Shown: piece after piece, positions 35,023 through 42,650 of the stretch
Numbering within the stretch: position 1 is the first letter of the stretch
How the letters are laid out: each line of letters opens with the position of its first letter
Origin: Thermomicrobiales bacterium
GTDB taxonomy: Bacteria; Chloroflexota; Chloroflexia; Thermomicrobiales; CFX8
Direction: 5' to 3'
Length of the DNA: 57,256 bases
Assembly (NCBI GenBank): GCA_023954495.1
Contig: JAMLIA010000014.1
Location: 1 to 57,256 of the forward strand
The notes under the pieces: generated by a model
Database searches by the model: none
Seen by the model: only the letters and a program-made list of their open reading frames with translations
What the model was told of the DNA's origin: nothing
Position numbers and translations under genes: made by a program

Positions 35023-35535
35023 CTATTCGGTAAGAACGAGCCATTGCCGCCTATCGATCAGCTCGCGTACGACGTCCAGATGGCCGGTGTGCGCCGCGGT
35101 CTCAGTCATGACATGCAGGATGATCTCGCGCACCGTGTCCAGCCGGAAATCGCCGAACAGGTCGCCCGGCCACCAGGCCGGTGGCGCGTCCGGAACGGTG
35201 CACTCGATGATGGCGTTGGCCAGCGCAATCTCGTTGCGATAGGTCTCGAAGACTGATTCGGTCGAAACGCTCTGGTCGACCTCCCACGGGTTCGGCGTGG
35301 CTTGCAGCTGGTCGATGACATCCTGCTCACCGGCAACGACCGCGCGAAACCAGAAGCGCTCAACATCGAGCGCCAGGTGATTCACCAGCCCCAGGCTGGT
35401 CCAGCCAGATGGCAGCATCGGACGACGCAGCGCGTCATCGTCCAGCCCATTCAGAATCTCGATCACGTGGTGGCGTTGGCCTTCCAGGTAGGCCAGCAAC
35501 GCGCGGACTTCGGCATCTGGTGATGTCTGAACCAT
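35023..35535 (-). CDS. DinB-fold protein (DUF664-like)
   Basis: 170 residues from the ATG at 35535. The four-helix pattern with ALLAYLEGQRHHVIEILNGL, SGWTSLGLVNHLALDVERFWF and the final VMTETAAHTGHLDVVRELID fits DinB/DUF664. The His in NHLALD and the two in TAAHTGHLD make a plausible three-His metal site. Relatives include thiol-S-transferases using mycothiol or bacillithiol. A substrate cannot be named. It probably shares a transcript with the LLM oxidoreductase gene. Confidence 0.82.
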   Translation of the reverse strand: MVQTSPDAEVRALLAYLEGQRHHVIEILNGLDDDALRRPMLPSGWTSLGLVNHLALDVERFWFRAVVAGEQDVIDQLQATPNPWEVDQSVSTESVFETYRNEIALANAIIECTVPDAPPAWWPGDLFGDFRLDTVREIILHVMTETAAHTGHLDVVRELIDRRQWLVLTE

Positions 35536-35662
35536 GATCCGCCTTTGCATGCGTAACGGGTACAACTCTCTTCATATACCACGTTGCTCACACACGCTTC
35601 GGTTGTGTGAAAATCGCGGAACGCTGATGCCAGGATGGCCCACGGTCGAACAGGATGGTCGG

Positions 35663-35677
35663 TATACTCGCAGTGTG
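35663..35677 (+). promoter_or_regulatory. TATACT -10 element 6 bases before an in-frame GTG
   Basis: A consensus-like TATACT at 35663-35668 would start transcription at about 35674-35676. An in-frame GTG of the histidine kinase gene begins at 35675, so a leaderless mRNA is possible. No good -35 hexamer is seen at 16-18 bases. Confidence 0.4.
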
Positions 35678-35698
35678 AGGAAACACAACGGGCCGGTG

Positions 35699-36760
35699 AT
35701 GAGTCAGGCGTGGCAAACCATGCCGACGGACACAGACTCAATCTATGATCTGGCGACGGCGCTGCTGGCGACAACGAGCGTCGATGACGTGTTGGCCATT
35801 GCCCCGCCGCTCCTCGCTTGTGCGCTCGGATTACAGACTCCACCGCAGATCGACCTCGATACATCCACACGACCGAACGCTGGTCAGATCGCACTGATCG
35901 CCGACGGCAGCCATATCGGCTCGCTGACGATCGCGGGCGGGGACACGCCCGACCCGCAGCACGCTGCCGCAATCGCCAACCTGCTGGCGACGACGATTGC
36001 CGCGCATCGCAGGACGCTCGCCGATACCGAGCGGCAGATACAGGAGGCGTCGGCGCTGAAGCTCGATCTGGTGTCAATGCTCTCTCACGAGATGCGCACC
36101 CCGCTGGCATCAATCAAGGGATTTGCCTCGGCGTTGCGCATTGAGGGCGCTGGTTGGGACGGAGCAACCCGGGACGAGTTCCTGCGCACGATCGAAGACG
36201 AAGCCGACCACATGACCCGTCTCGTCGAAGACATCCTCGAATCAGCGGCGATCGACGCCGGTCTGTTGCGCGTCACGATCAGGCCGATCCAGATCCCACC
36301 AATCGCTCGCCGGGTCATCGACCGCATTAGCATCCAGAGTGATCGCCATCGCTTCGTCCAGATGTTTTCCAATACATTTCCAATCGTCGAAGCCGACGCC
36401 GGCCGGATCGAGCAGGTGCTCACCAACCTGATTGATAACGCGGTCAAGTACTCGCCGGATGGTGGGCTGATCGTCGTTCGCGGTGAACGCCGCGCCTCCG
36501 AAGTCATCATCAGCGTCGTCGATCAGGGCATGGGCATCGCTCCCGAGCACCTCAATAAGCTATTCGAGCGCTTCTATCGCGCCTCGCCCGAGCACCGTCA
36601 ACACATCATCGGCACCGGCCTGGGACTGCCGATCAGCGAATCAATCGTGCGTGCGCACGGCGGGCGGATCTGGGCGGAGAGTGTTGTCGGCAGCGGCACG
36701 ACGTTGTCATTCACCCTGCCGATACATAGCGCGGCAGCCGCAGGTACCGGTAATGCCTAA
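35699..36760 (+). CDS. Cytosolic sensor histidine kinase
   Basis: 353 residues from the ATG at 35699; an in-frame GTG at 35675 sits where transcription may begin and could be the true start. There is no membrane helix. The first 110 residues look like a degenerate GAF-type sensor. The kinase core is complete: H-box SMLSHEMRTPLASIKG (His130), N-box LIDNAVKYSPDGG, G1 DQGMGI, F-box LFERFYR and G2 GTGLGLPIS. It should autophosphorylate and pass phosphate to the overlapping response regulator. The signal is intracellular or sensed through a partner. Confidence 0.88.
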   Translation: MSQAWQTMPTDTDSIYDLATALLATTSVDDVLAIAPPLLACALGLQTPPQIDLDTSTRPNAGQIALIADGSHIGSLTIAGGDTPDPQHAAAIANLLATTIAAHRRTLADTERQIQEASALKLDLVSMLSHEMRTPLASIKGFASALRIEGAGWDGATRDEFLRTIEDEADHMTRLVEDILESAAIDAGLLRVTIRPIQIPPIARRVIDRISIQSDRHRFVQMFSNTFPIVEADAGRIEQVLTNLIDNAVKYSPDGGLIVVRGERRASEVIISVVDQGMGIAPEHLNKLFERFYRASPEHRQHIIGTGLGLPISESIVRAHGGRIWAESVVGSGTTLSFTLPIHSAAAAGTGNA

Positions 36761-37511
36761 TATGCTGCCTGATCCATCCGCGATGCTGCAGGCACCGGCG
36801 GGCGCACGCATCCTGGTGGTTGAGGATGAACCGGCGCTCGTGCGCCTGCTGCGCTCGATCCTCGAAGCAGCGCATTATCACGTCCGTGTTGTCCCGGAAG
36901 GCGAGCGCGCGCTGGAGCAGATCACACTCGATCCGCCCGACATCGTCCTGCTCGATCTGCTGCTGCCCGGTAACCTGGATGGCTACGATGTCTGTCGCCG
37001 CATCCGCGAATTCTCGATGGTGCCGATCATCATCGTCTCCGCACGCACCCACGAAGACGAAAAGATCCTCGGCTTCGAGGTCGGCGCAGACGACTACATC
37101 ACCAAGCCGTTCAGCGCCCGCGAGCTGCTCGCCAGGGTCAAGGCAGTGCTGCGGAGGACGCGCGTCTCAGCTGCCATGCCGCCGCGCATTCACATCGGCG
37201 ACATTGAGGTGGACATCGCCAGCCATCAGGTCGTCAGCAGCGCCGCGCCGATCCATCTCACGCCAACCGAGCTGAAGTTGCTGGTCGTGCTGGCGCGCAA
37301 CGCCAACAAGGTCGTGCCGCACTCAATCCTGCTGACCGAGGTGTGGGGGCCGGAATACCGCGACGAGGTCGATTACCTGCGCACATACGTCCGCTACCTG
37401 CGCCAGAAGCTGGAACCCGACCCGACAGCTCCGCGCTATCTCGTGACAACGCCGGGCGTCGGCTACCAGCTCATGACCAATAGCGAAAGCAGCTCCCCAC
37501 TGCGATCGTGA
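36753..37511 (+). CDS. OmpR/PhoB-family response regulator
   Basis: 252 residues; the ATG lies 8 bases inside the kinase gene, so the two are coupled. The receiver has acidic VVEDEP, phosphoacceptor Asp68 in IVLLDLLLPG and Lys118 in DDYITKPF. The C-terminal winged helix reads IHLTPTELKLLVVLARNANKVV ... YLRTYVRYLRQKLEPDP ... TTPGVGYQL, typical of the OmpR/KdpE group, which bind tandem direct repeats. Such a repeat is found 211 bases downstream of its stop, ahead of the glutamate dehydrogenase gene. Confidence 0.92.
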   Translation: MPNMLPDPSAMLQAPAGARILVVEDEPALVRLLRSILEAAHYHVRVVPEGERALEQITLDPPDIVLLDLLLPGNLDGYDVCRRIREFSMVPIIIVSARTHEDEKILGFEVGADDYITKPFSARELLARVKAVLRRTRVSAAMPPRIHIGDIEVDIASHQVVSSAAPIHLTPTELKLLVVLARNANKVVPHSILLTEVWGPEYRDEVDYLRTYVRYLRQKLEPDPTAPRYLVTTPGVGYQLMTNSESSSPLRS

Positions 37512-37689
37512 CACGCTGGCACATAGCAATGCGGAACTTGCGGCACACACACTGCCCGACATTGCTGCGGCAGCCCACCTACTGCACGGTTTATTGCGTA
37601 TTGCGCAATGCTCGCCGCTGCATGCCCGACCGACGGAAACTGTGGGAAACAGAGAGATTCATGCGATTCTGACAAGCATGTTGGCAAAT

Positions 37690-37739
37690 TCTCATGGTTT
37701 TCCCATATCTCGCGCCGGGAATCTCATGCGGCTCTCATG
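37690..37739 (+). promoter_or_regulatory. Three TCTCATG direct repeats, candidate response-regulator box
   Basis: TCTCATG occurs at 37690-37696, 37722-37728 and 37733-37739; the last two start 11 bases apart, one helical turn, as in PhoB/OmpR-type sites. The pair ends about 70 bases before the gdhA ATG, and an AAGATA stretch at 37751 could be a -10. The rest of the 298-base gap contains an ATTGCGCAAT palindrome at about 37600 and nothing else clear. Confidence 0.45.
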
Positions 37740-37809
37740 ACGCTTTGCGCAAGATAGGAACAGCGCCATCTGAACGTGGCGCGCCGTTAGCGACGAATGA
37801 GAGAGAGAC

Positions 37810-39120
37810 ATGCAGACAACCACCGCCGACAGGTCCACCGTCGCCCATCAATCCGCCGGATCAAGCCTGCTGCACGATGCCATGGCGCAGGTCCGCGCGG
37901 CTGGAGAACGTCTCGGCATTTCCGCCGGGATGCTCAAGCTTCTGGAAACGCCTGAGCGTGAGCTGGCGATCTCCATGCCGATCGAGATGGATGACGGGCG
38001 GCTGGAGGTCTTTCAGGGCTACCGCGTGCAGCACTCGCGGCTTCGCGGTCCCGCCAAGGGCGGTGTTCGCTACCATCCCAATGTAGACCTTGACGAGGTA
38101 CGTGGCCTCGCCAGCCTGATGACCTGGAAGTGCGCGCTGCTGGACCTGCCCTACGGCGGTGCCAAGGGCGGCGTGACCGTCGATCCGGGCAAGCTGTCGA
38201 AGCGTGAGCTGATCGAGCTGACCCGCGCCTACGCCGCCGGTCTGACGCCGGTCATCGGCCCTCACGTCGACATCCCCGCGCCGGACGTCAACACCAACGA
38301 CGCCACGATGGGCTGGTTCGTTGACGAGTACGAGCGCCAGGTCGGCAAGTTCGAGCCGGCGGTCGTCACTGGCAAGCCGATCGCACTCGGCGGCAGCGAA
38401 GGTCGCGGCGAATCCACTGGTCGTGGCGTCGCCCACGTCGCGCGCCAGGCGATGGAGCGGCTCGGCATCACGGTTGAAGGCGCAACCATCGTTGTCCAGG
38501 GCTACGGTAAGGTCGGCTCCGACACCGTCCGCTTCCTGAACGAGATGGGCGTCAAGATCATCGCGATTAGCGACGTCAGCGGCGGACTGTACAACGCCGA
38601 AGGTCTGGACATCGCCCGCATCAATGCCCACGTCGCCAACCATCCGAAGCACCTGCTGGAGGGCTACCCCGGCGAAGACGCCGAGCAGATCACCAACGAT
38701 CAGATTCTCACGCTCAGTTGCGATGTCCTGATCCCGGCTGCCCTCGAAGGCCAGCTCACGATCGACAACGCGCACGACGTCAAGGCCCGCCTGATCGTTG
38801 AGGGTGCCAACGGCCCCACCACGCAGGAGGCCGCTGCCATCCTCGCCGAGCGCGGCATCAAGGCTGTGCCGGACATCCTGGCCAACGCCGGCGGTGTCGT
38901 CGTCTCCTACTTCGAGTGGCTGCAGGGCCTGCAGGGCGAGCGCTGGAAGCTTGATGATGTCCGCACCCGCCTCGACGATCGCATGCGCACCGCCGTGGAG
39001 CAGGTCTTTGAGCGCGCCGATGCGGAGAGCGTCACCTTGCGTGAAGCCGCATTTCTGATCGCAGTTGAGCGGGTTGTCGGCGCAGCCAAGCTGCGTGGAT
39101 ATTCCAGCGCGGAGTCCTGA
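37810..39120 (+). CDS. gdhA: Glu/Leu/Phe/Val-family glutamate dehydrogenase
   Basis: 436 residues; ATG with GAGAGAGA upstream. RLRGPAKGGVRYHP, the catalytic Lys119 in LPYGGAKGGV and GPHVDIPAPDVNT define the substrate-binding part; VVQGYGKVGSDTVRFL with ISDVSGG is the Rossmann NAD(P) site. Length and ANAGGVVVSYFEWLQ match hexameric GDHs. It interconverts glutamate and 2-oxoglutarate plus ammonia. The tandem repeat just upstream suggests control by the neighbouring two-component system. The next gene follows after 2 bases. Confidence 0.94.
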   Translation: MQTTTADRSTVAHQSAGSSLLHDAMAQVRAAGERLGISAGMLKLLETPERELAISMPIEMDDGRLEVFQGYRVQHSRLRGPAKGGVRYHPNVDLDEVRGLASLMTWKCALLDLPYGGAKGGVTVDPGKLSKRELIELTRAYAAGLTPVIGPHVDIPAPDVNTNDATMGWFVDEYERQVGKFEPAVVTGKPIALGGSEGRGESTGRGVAHVARQAMERLGITVEGATIVVQGYGKVGSDTVRFLNEMGVKIIAISDVSGGLYNAEGLDIARINAHVANHPKHLLEGYPGEDAEQITNDQILTLSCDVLIPAALEGQLTIDNAHDVKARLIVEGANGPTTQEAAAILAERGIKAVPDILANAGGVVVSYFEWLQGLQGERWKLDDVRTRLDDRMRTAVEQVFERADAESVTLREAAFLIAVERVVGAAKLRGYSSAES

Positions 39121-39122
39121 GC

Positions 39123-39656
39123 ATGGCCGGCCGGGAGTACCTGACTGTCGATCTGGTAGACACGACCAACAACATGATCGACGCTGCGACAGCGGTAACG
39201 ACCGGCCGACTGCACCTGAGCGCCGCGCGCGATACCCGCGCGCGGCTGCTCAAGGGCGATGCTCTTGCACTGGGCTACTTTCGCTTCGAGCTCGGGCGAC
39301 AGATCGCGGCGGCATTGCTGTCGATGGACGCGCACGTCATCGCCGTCTATGAAGAGCAGGACGTGCCCGAAGCCGAAGACGTTCTCCCGGAGAGCGTGCC
39401 GCTCGATGAGCCGCTGCGCCTGTTCATCGAGGTCGAGCACGAAACCCCCGTACTCCGGACAGTGATCGACGCGCTGAACGAGGCCCTGAGCCAGACGATC
39501 GGTGAGCTGCTCCCGCAGCCGTCCGACGGCTACATCGCAGCAATCGTCATCGACGATCACAATCGACGGCTCTTGCGTCCGCACACGAACGGCTATCGAC
39601 CGGCCCCGATCCTCCTCGATTCACGCGCGCTGCGAGCCGAGGAGATCACCAGCTAA
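39123..39656 (+). CDS. Unknown protein co-transcribed with gdhA
   Basis: 177 residues, ATG 2 bases after the gdhA stop. I do not recognise a family. The sequence is soluble, acidic in the middle (EEQDVPEAEDVLPESVPLDEP has no obvious fold) and mixes helix- and strand-like stretches (RLFIEVEHETPVLRTVIDALNEAL, YIAAIVIDDHNRRLLRP). No cysteines or known catalytic motifs are visible. The tight spacing suggests a role tied to glutamate dehydrogenase. Confidence 0.65.
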   Translation: MAGREYLTVDLVDTTNNMIDAATAVTTGRLHLSAARDTRARLLKGDALALGYFRFELGRQIAAALLSMDAHVIAVYEEQDVPEAEDVLPESVPLDEPLRLFIEVEHETPVLRTVIDALNEALSQTIGELLPQPSDGYIAAIVIDDHNRRLLRPHTNGYRPAPILLDSRALRAEEITS

Positions 39657-39740
39657 CTTCTGACCGATCTGACCGCTTGACCCCCTGCGTTCATCGGCTC
39701 CCCATTGACGCCACACCCATTCGCTGCGACCCTTGCCAGT

Positions 39741-39761
39741 CTGACGGGCACGAACCGTCAG
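39741..39761 (+). other. Hairpin directly upstream of the amine oxidase ribosome site
   Basis: CTGACGG and CCGTCAG form a perfect 7-bp stem with a 7-base loop, and the GAGGGGGAGGG ribosome site of the next gene begins at its foot. It could end the previous transcript or modulate translation of the oxidase gene. Confidence 0.4.
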
Positions 39762-39775
39762 AGGGGGAGGGATGA

Positions 39776-40948
39776 ATGAACACCACGACGTCAACGTACC
39801 CGTCGTCGGTCTCGGTTGTCGTTGTTGGCGGCGGTGTCGCCGGCACGGCTGCCGCCTGGCAGTTGGCCCGTCGCGGCATCGATGTCGCGCTCTTCGAGCA
39901 GGAACATCTCGCCTGGGGAGCGACGGGCCGCAACGGCGGTCAGACCGGCGTCGAAGCCAACTACGGCAGCGGCATCGTCGAACATCGGCTGCGCTCGCTC
40001 GAGATCCTGCGCGAGGCTGAGCGCGAGCTTGGGGAGTTTGAATACGATCAGTGCGGTCGCCTGCGCCTCTGGCTCGGCGCGCCCGGAGAGCGCGACCTGC
40101 CGACGCCGGAGCAATTCGCGGCGACGGATCATCCGCTCGGTGACAAATACCTGACCGGCGATCAGGCGCGCGACCTGCTGCCACTGCTTTCCGATGAGGT
40201 GCTGGCAGCGCGCTGGGTGCCGACGAGTGGCCGCCTCTGGCCATTCAAGCTCGTCCATCGCTTCGCCGAGGGCGCAACGCGCCACGGCGCACGCATCTTC
40301 ACTGGCGCGACGGTCGAGCGGCTCGTAATCGCCGATGGTCGCGTGCAGGGCGTTGTCGTGGACGGGCAGACGGTCCGCGCCGAATGGGTGGTCAATGCTA
40401 CGAACGCCTGGTCGGGGCCGCTGGCTGCAACCGCCGGGCTGAACCTGCCGGTCATGCCCTGGCGTGGCCAGATCGTCGTGACCGAACCGCTCCCGCCAAT
40501 GCTCAATTTCACGATGGGGCACTTCGTCTACAACAGCTCAAATTACTGGCAGCAAACACGCGACGGGAAGTTCGTCATCGGCGGCTCGCGTGTCCTCGAC
40601 ACGGTCGGCCGCGATAATCTGCACGATCGCAGCGTGACCCCCGACATTCTGCACAAGACACTCGCGATGCTCGTCACGGCGCTTCCATCACTGCGTGGTG
40701 CTCGCATCGTCCGTGCCTGGGGCGGAACCATGGGCTTCACACCGGACGGCAACCCTTATATTGGTGAGACCGAGCTGCGGCGCGGCCTGCTGCTGACCTG
40801 CGGATTTAGCGGTTCAGGCCTCAGTTGGGCACCGGTTGCCGGAGAGATCCTGGCGCAGATCGTCGCACGGGAGCCGATGACGCTCTCGCTCGACCCGATC
40901 CACCCGGATCGCGCCACCGGCAATCTGGTCGAAAGCTCCGCCGCATGA
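39776..40948 (+). CDS. FAD-dependent amine oxidase, DAO/sarcosine-oxidase-beta-like
   Basis: 390 residues. The ATG has a purine-rich GGGGGAGGG ribosome site. The FAD-binding fold is VVVVGGGVAGTAAAWQLARRGIDVALFE, followed by GATGRNGGQTG, where such enzymes often hold flavin, and ending GFSGSGLSWAPVAGEILAQIV. The family oxidises secondary or primary amines such as glycine, sarcosine or D-amino acids. It overlaps the MFS transporter gene by 4 bases, suggesting uptake and oxidation of the same amine or amino acid. Confidence 0.85.
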   Translation: MNTTTSTYPSSVSVVVVGGGVAGTAAAWQLARRGIDVALFEQEHLAWGATGRNGGQTGVEANYGSGIVEHRLRSLEILREAERELGEFEYDQCGRLRLWLGAPGERDLPTPEQFAATDHPLGDKYLTGDQARDLLPLLSDEVLAARWVPTSGRLWPFKLVHRFAEGATRHGARIFTGATVERLVIADGRVQGVVVDGQTVRAEWVVNATNAWSGPLAATAGLNLPVMPWRGQIVVTEPLPPMLNFTMGHFVYNSSNYWQQTRDGKFVIGGSRVLDTVGRDNLHDRSVTPDILHKTLAMLVTALPSLRGARIVRAWGGTMGFTPDGNPYIGETELRRGLLLTCGFSGSGLSWAPVAGEILAQIVAREPMTLSLDPIHPDRATGNLVESSAA

Positions 40949-42243
40949 ACGCGAAACCAAAGACACGCTCCAAGCCGGCCAAGGTCTTCTATGGTTGGTG
41001 GATCGTGGTCGCCTCTGCCGGCGTCCAGATGTTGCAAGCCGGTCTGTTGCAGCAGGCCTACGGCGCGTACGTCTCAGTGCTGCTGAACGAATTCGGCTGG
41101 AGTAAGACGGCGCTCTCGTTCGGCTACTCGCTCCAGCCGGTGCAGAGCGGACTGCTCGGCCCGATACAGGGCTGGATGATCGACCACTGGGGACCGCGAC
41201 GAGTCATGCGCATCGGCATGCTCATGTTCGGCTGCGGGTTCATCCTCTTCAGCCGGATCGACTCGCTGATCGAGTTCTACGGTGTCTTCGTCATGATGGC
41301 CGTCGGCTCCAGCCTGGCCGGGTTCATGTCGATCACGACGACGCTGGTGCAATGGTTCGAGCGTCGCCGCGCGACGGCAATGAGCCTGTCCCAGACCGGC
41401 ATGAGCATCGGCGGCATGCTCGTGCCGATTGTCGCCTGGTCGCTGGCAACCTACGGCTGGCGGCAGACGGCATTCATCTCGGGCATCATCATCATCGCTG
41501 TCGGCCTGCCCCTCGCTCAGGTCATGCGCACCAGCCCGGAGCAGCACGGGTTGCGACCGGACGGCGCGGTCGACGACGACCTGTCTCCCGCCGGTGCAGC
41601 CGTGACGACCTCGACCGGCGACATCGCGACCCGCATCGACTTCACCGCCCGCGAGGCAATCCATACACGCGCGTTCTGGCTCATCTCGTTTGGCCACGCT
41701 TCGGCGCTGCTGGTCGTCTCGGCCGTGATGGTCCATCTGATCCTGTATCTGGAGCAAACCCGCGGACTCTCACTCGGCTCGGCAGCGACAATCGTGGCCG
41801 TGTTGACGCTGATTACGGCGATCGGGCAGATCGTTGGTGGTCTGCTGGGTGATCGCTTCCAGAAGCGCAAGATCGCGGCGCTGGCGATGTTCGGCCACTC
41901 TGCCGGCCTACTGGCGCTGGCCTGGGGCGACGCTTTCGCCTGGGTCATCGTCTTCACGCTGGCACACGGCGTCGCCTGGGGCATGCGCGGGCCACTGATG
42001 CAGGCGATGCGTGCCGACTACTTCGGCCGCCGCAACTTCGGGACGATCATGGGCTTCTCCAGCCTCGTCATCAACGTCGGCATGGTCTCCGGCCCGCTGA
42101 TCGCCGGTGGCATGGCCGACCACTTCGGCAATTACGAATACGGCTTCACCGTGCTGGCCATCTTCGCCGCACTCGGCTCGATCTTCTTCGTCTTCGCCAC
42201 ACCACCGCCACCACCAGAGCGCTCAAACGGAGGCCTCGTATAG
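40945..42243 (+). CDS. MFS transporter (monocarboxylate/OFA-like)
   Basis: 432 residues from the ATG overlapping the oxidase stop (ATGA). Twelve membrane segments are evident. The opening KVFYGWWIVVASAGVQMLQAG and the loop WFERRRATAMSLSQTGMSIGGML resemble the monocarboxylate and oxalate:formate antiporter branches of the major facilitator family. Coupling to the oxidase points to a carboxylate or amino-acid substrate. A family B repeat lies after its stop. Confidence 0.85.
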   Translation: MNAKPKTRSKPAKVFYGWWIVVASAGVQMLQAGLLQQAYGAYVSVLLNEFGWSKTALSFGYSLQPVQSGLLGPIQGWMIDHWGPRRVMRIGMLMFGCGFILFSRIDSLIEFYGVFVMMAVGSSLAGFMSITTTLVQWFERRRATAMSLSQTGMSIGGMLVPIVAWSLATYGWRQTAFISGIIIIAVGLPLAQVMRTSPEQHGLRPDGAVDDDLSPAGAAVTTSTGDIATRIDFTAREAIHTRAFWLISFGHASALLVVSAVMVHLILYLEQTRGLSLGSAATIVAVLTLITAIGQIVGGLLGDRFQKRKIAALAMFGHSAGLLALAWGDAFAWVIVFTLAHGVAWGMRGPLMQAMRADYFGRRNFGTIMGFSSLVINVGMVSGPLIAGGMADHFGNYEYGFTVLAIFAALGSIFFVFATPPPPPERSNGGLV

Positions 42244-42284
42244 GGATAACGCTCACGCTGTCTCCCGGCGTAAGGCGATACTCC

Positions 42285-42510
42285 CCTCCTGGATGACGGC
42301 GGTCTTGGCACATCACAACTGCGTCGGTTGCGATATGTAGGGGCGTATTGCATACGCCCGGCCAGCAACACGACCATCCAGCATGGGCACCCGTACACCG
42401 TGGATGCCGTTCGGAGCGGGCCGAGGTGCCAAACGGGCGTATGCAATACGCCCCTACACACCGGGGCCGATGGAGGGGGTGAAACGCCAAGACCGCCGTC
42501 ATCCAGGAGG
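42285..42510. repeat. Nested-palindrome repeat family B, copy 2
   Basis: Outer arms at 42285-42309 and 42486-42510 are perfect 25-bp inverted repeats (CCTCCTGGATGACGGCGGTC and its complement). Inner arms at 42338-42360 and 42434-42458 contain GGGGCGTATTGCATACGCCC and its complement. A tail to about 42580 has CGCCATGGCCC and ACCCCGCGAGGACAGG, also seen at 44.8 kb. It shares the inner unit with the copy at 33.7 kb but has different outer arms. The frame of the next gene is open across it, by chance I think. Confidence 0.85.
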
Positions 42511-42650
42511 ACAGAGCCGCCATGGCCCGGGTGTCCCTTGGGCGCTGGCACCCCGCGAGGACAGGATCCGGCCTGCCCGTTCGGAAAGATCACATTGTCG
42601 CCGCTGGCCAAACGACCATACGCTCCTCACTCCACTGTCTGGCACGCGAC

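Noticed and set aside
42522-42650. Longer start of the YfhO-like protein
   Set aside because: The extension is translated repeat-family B DNA and does not resemble the family.
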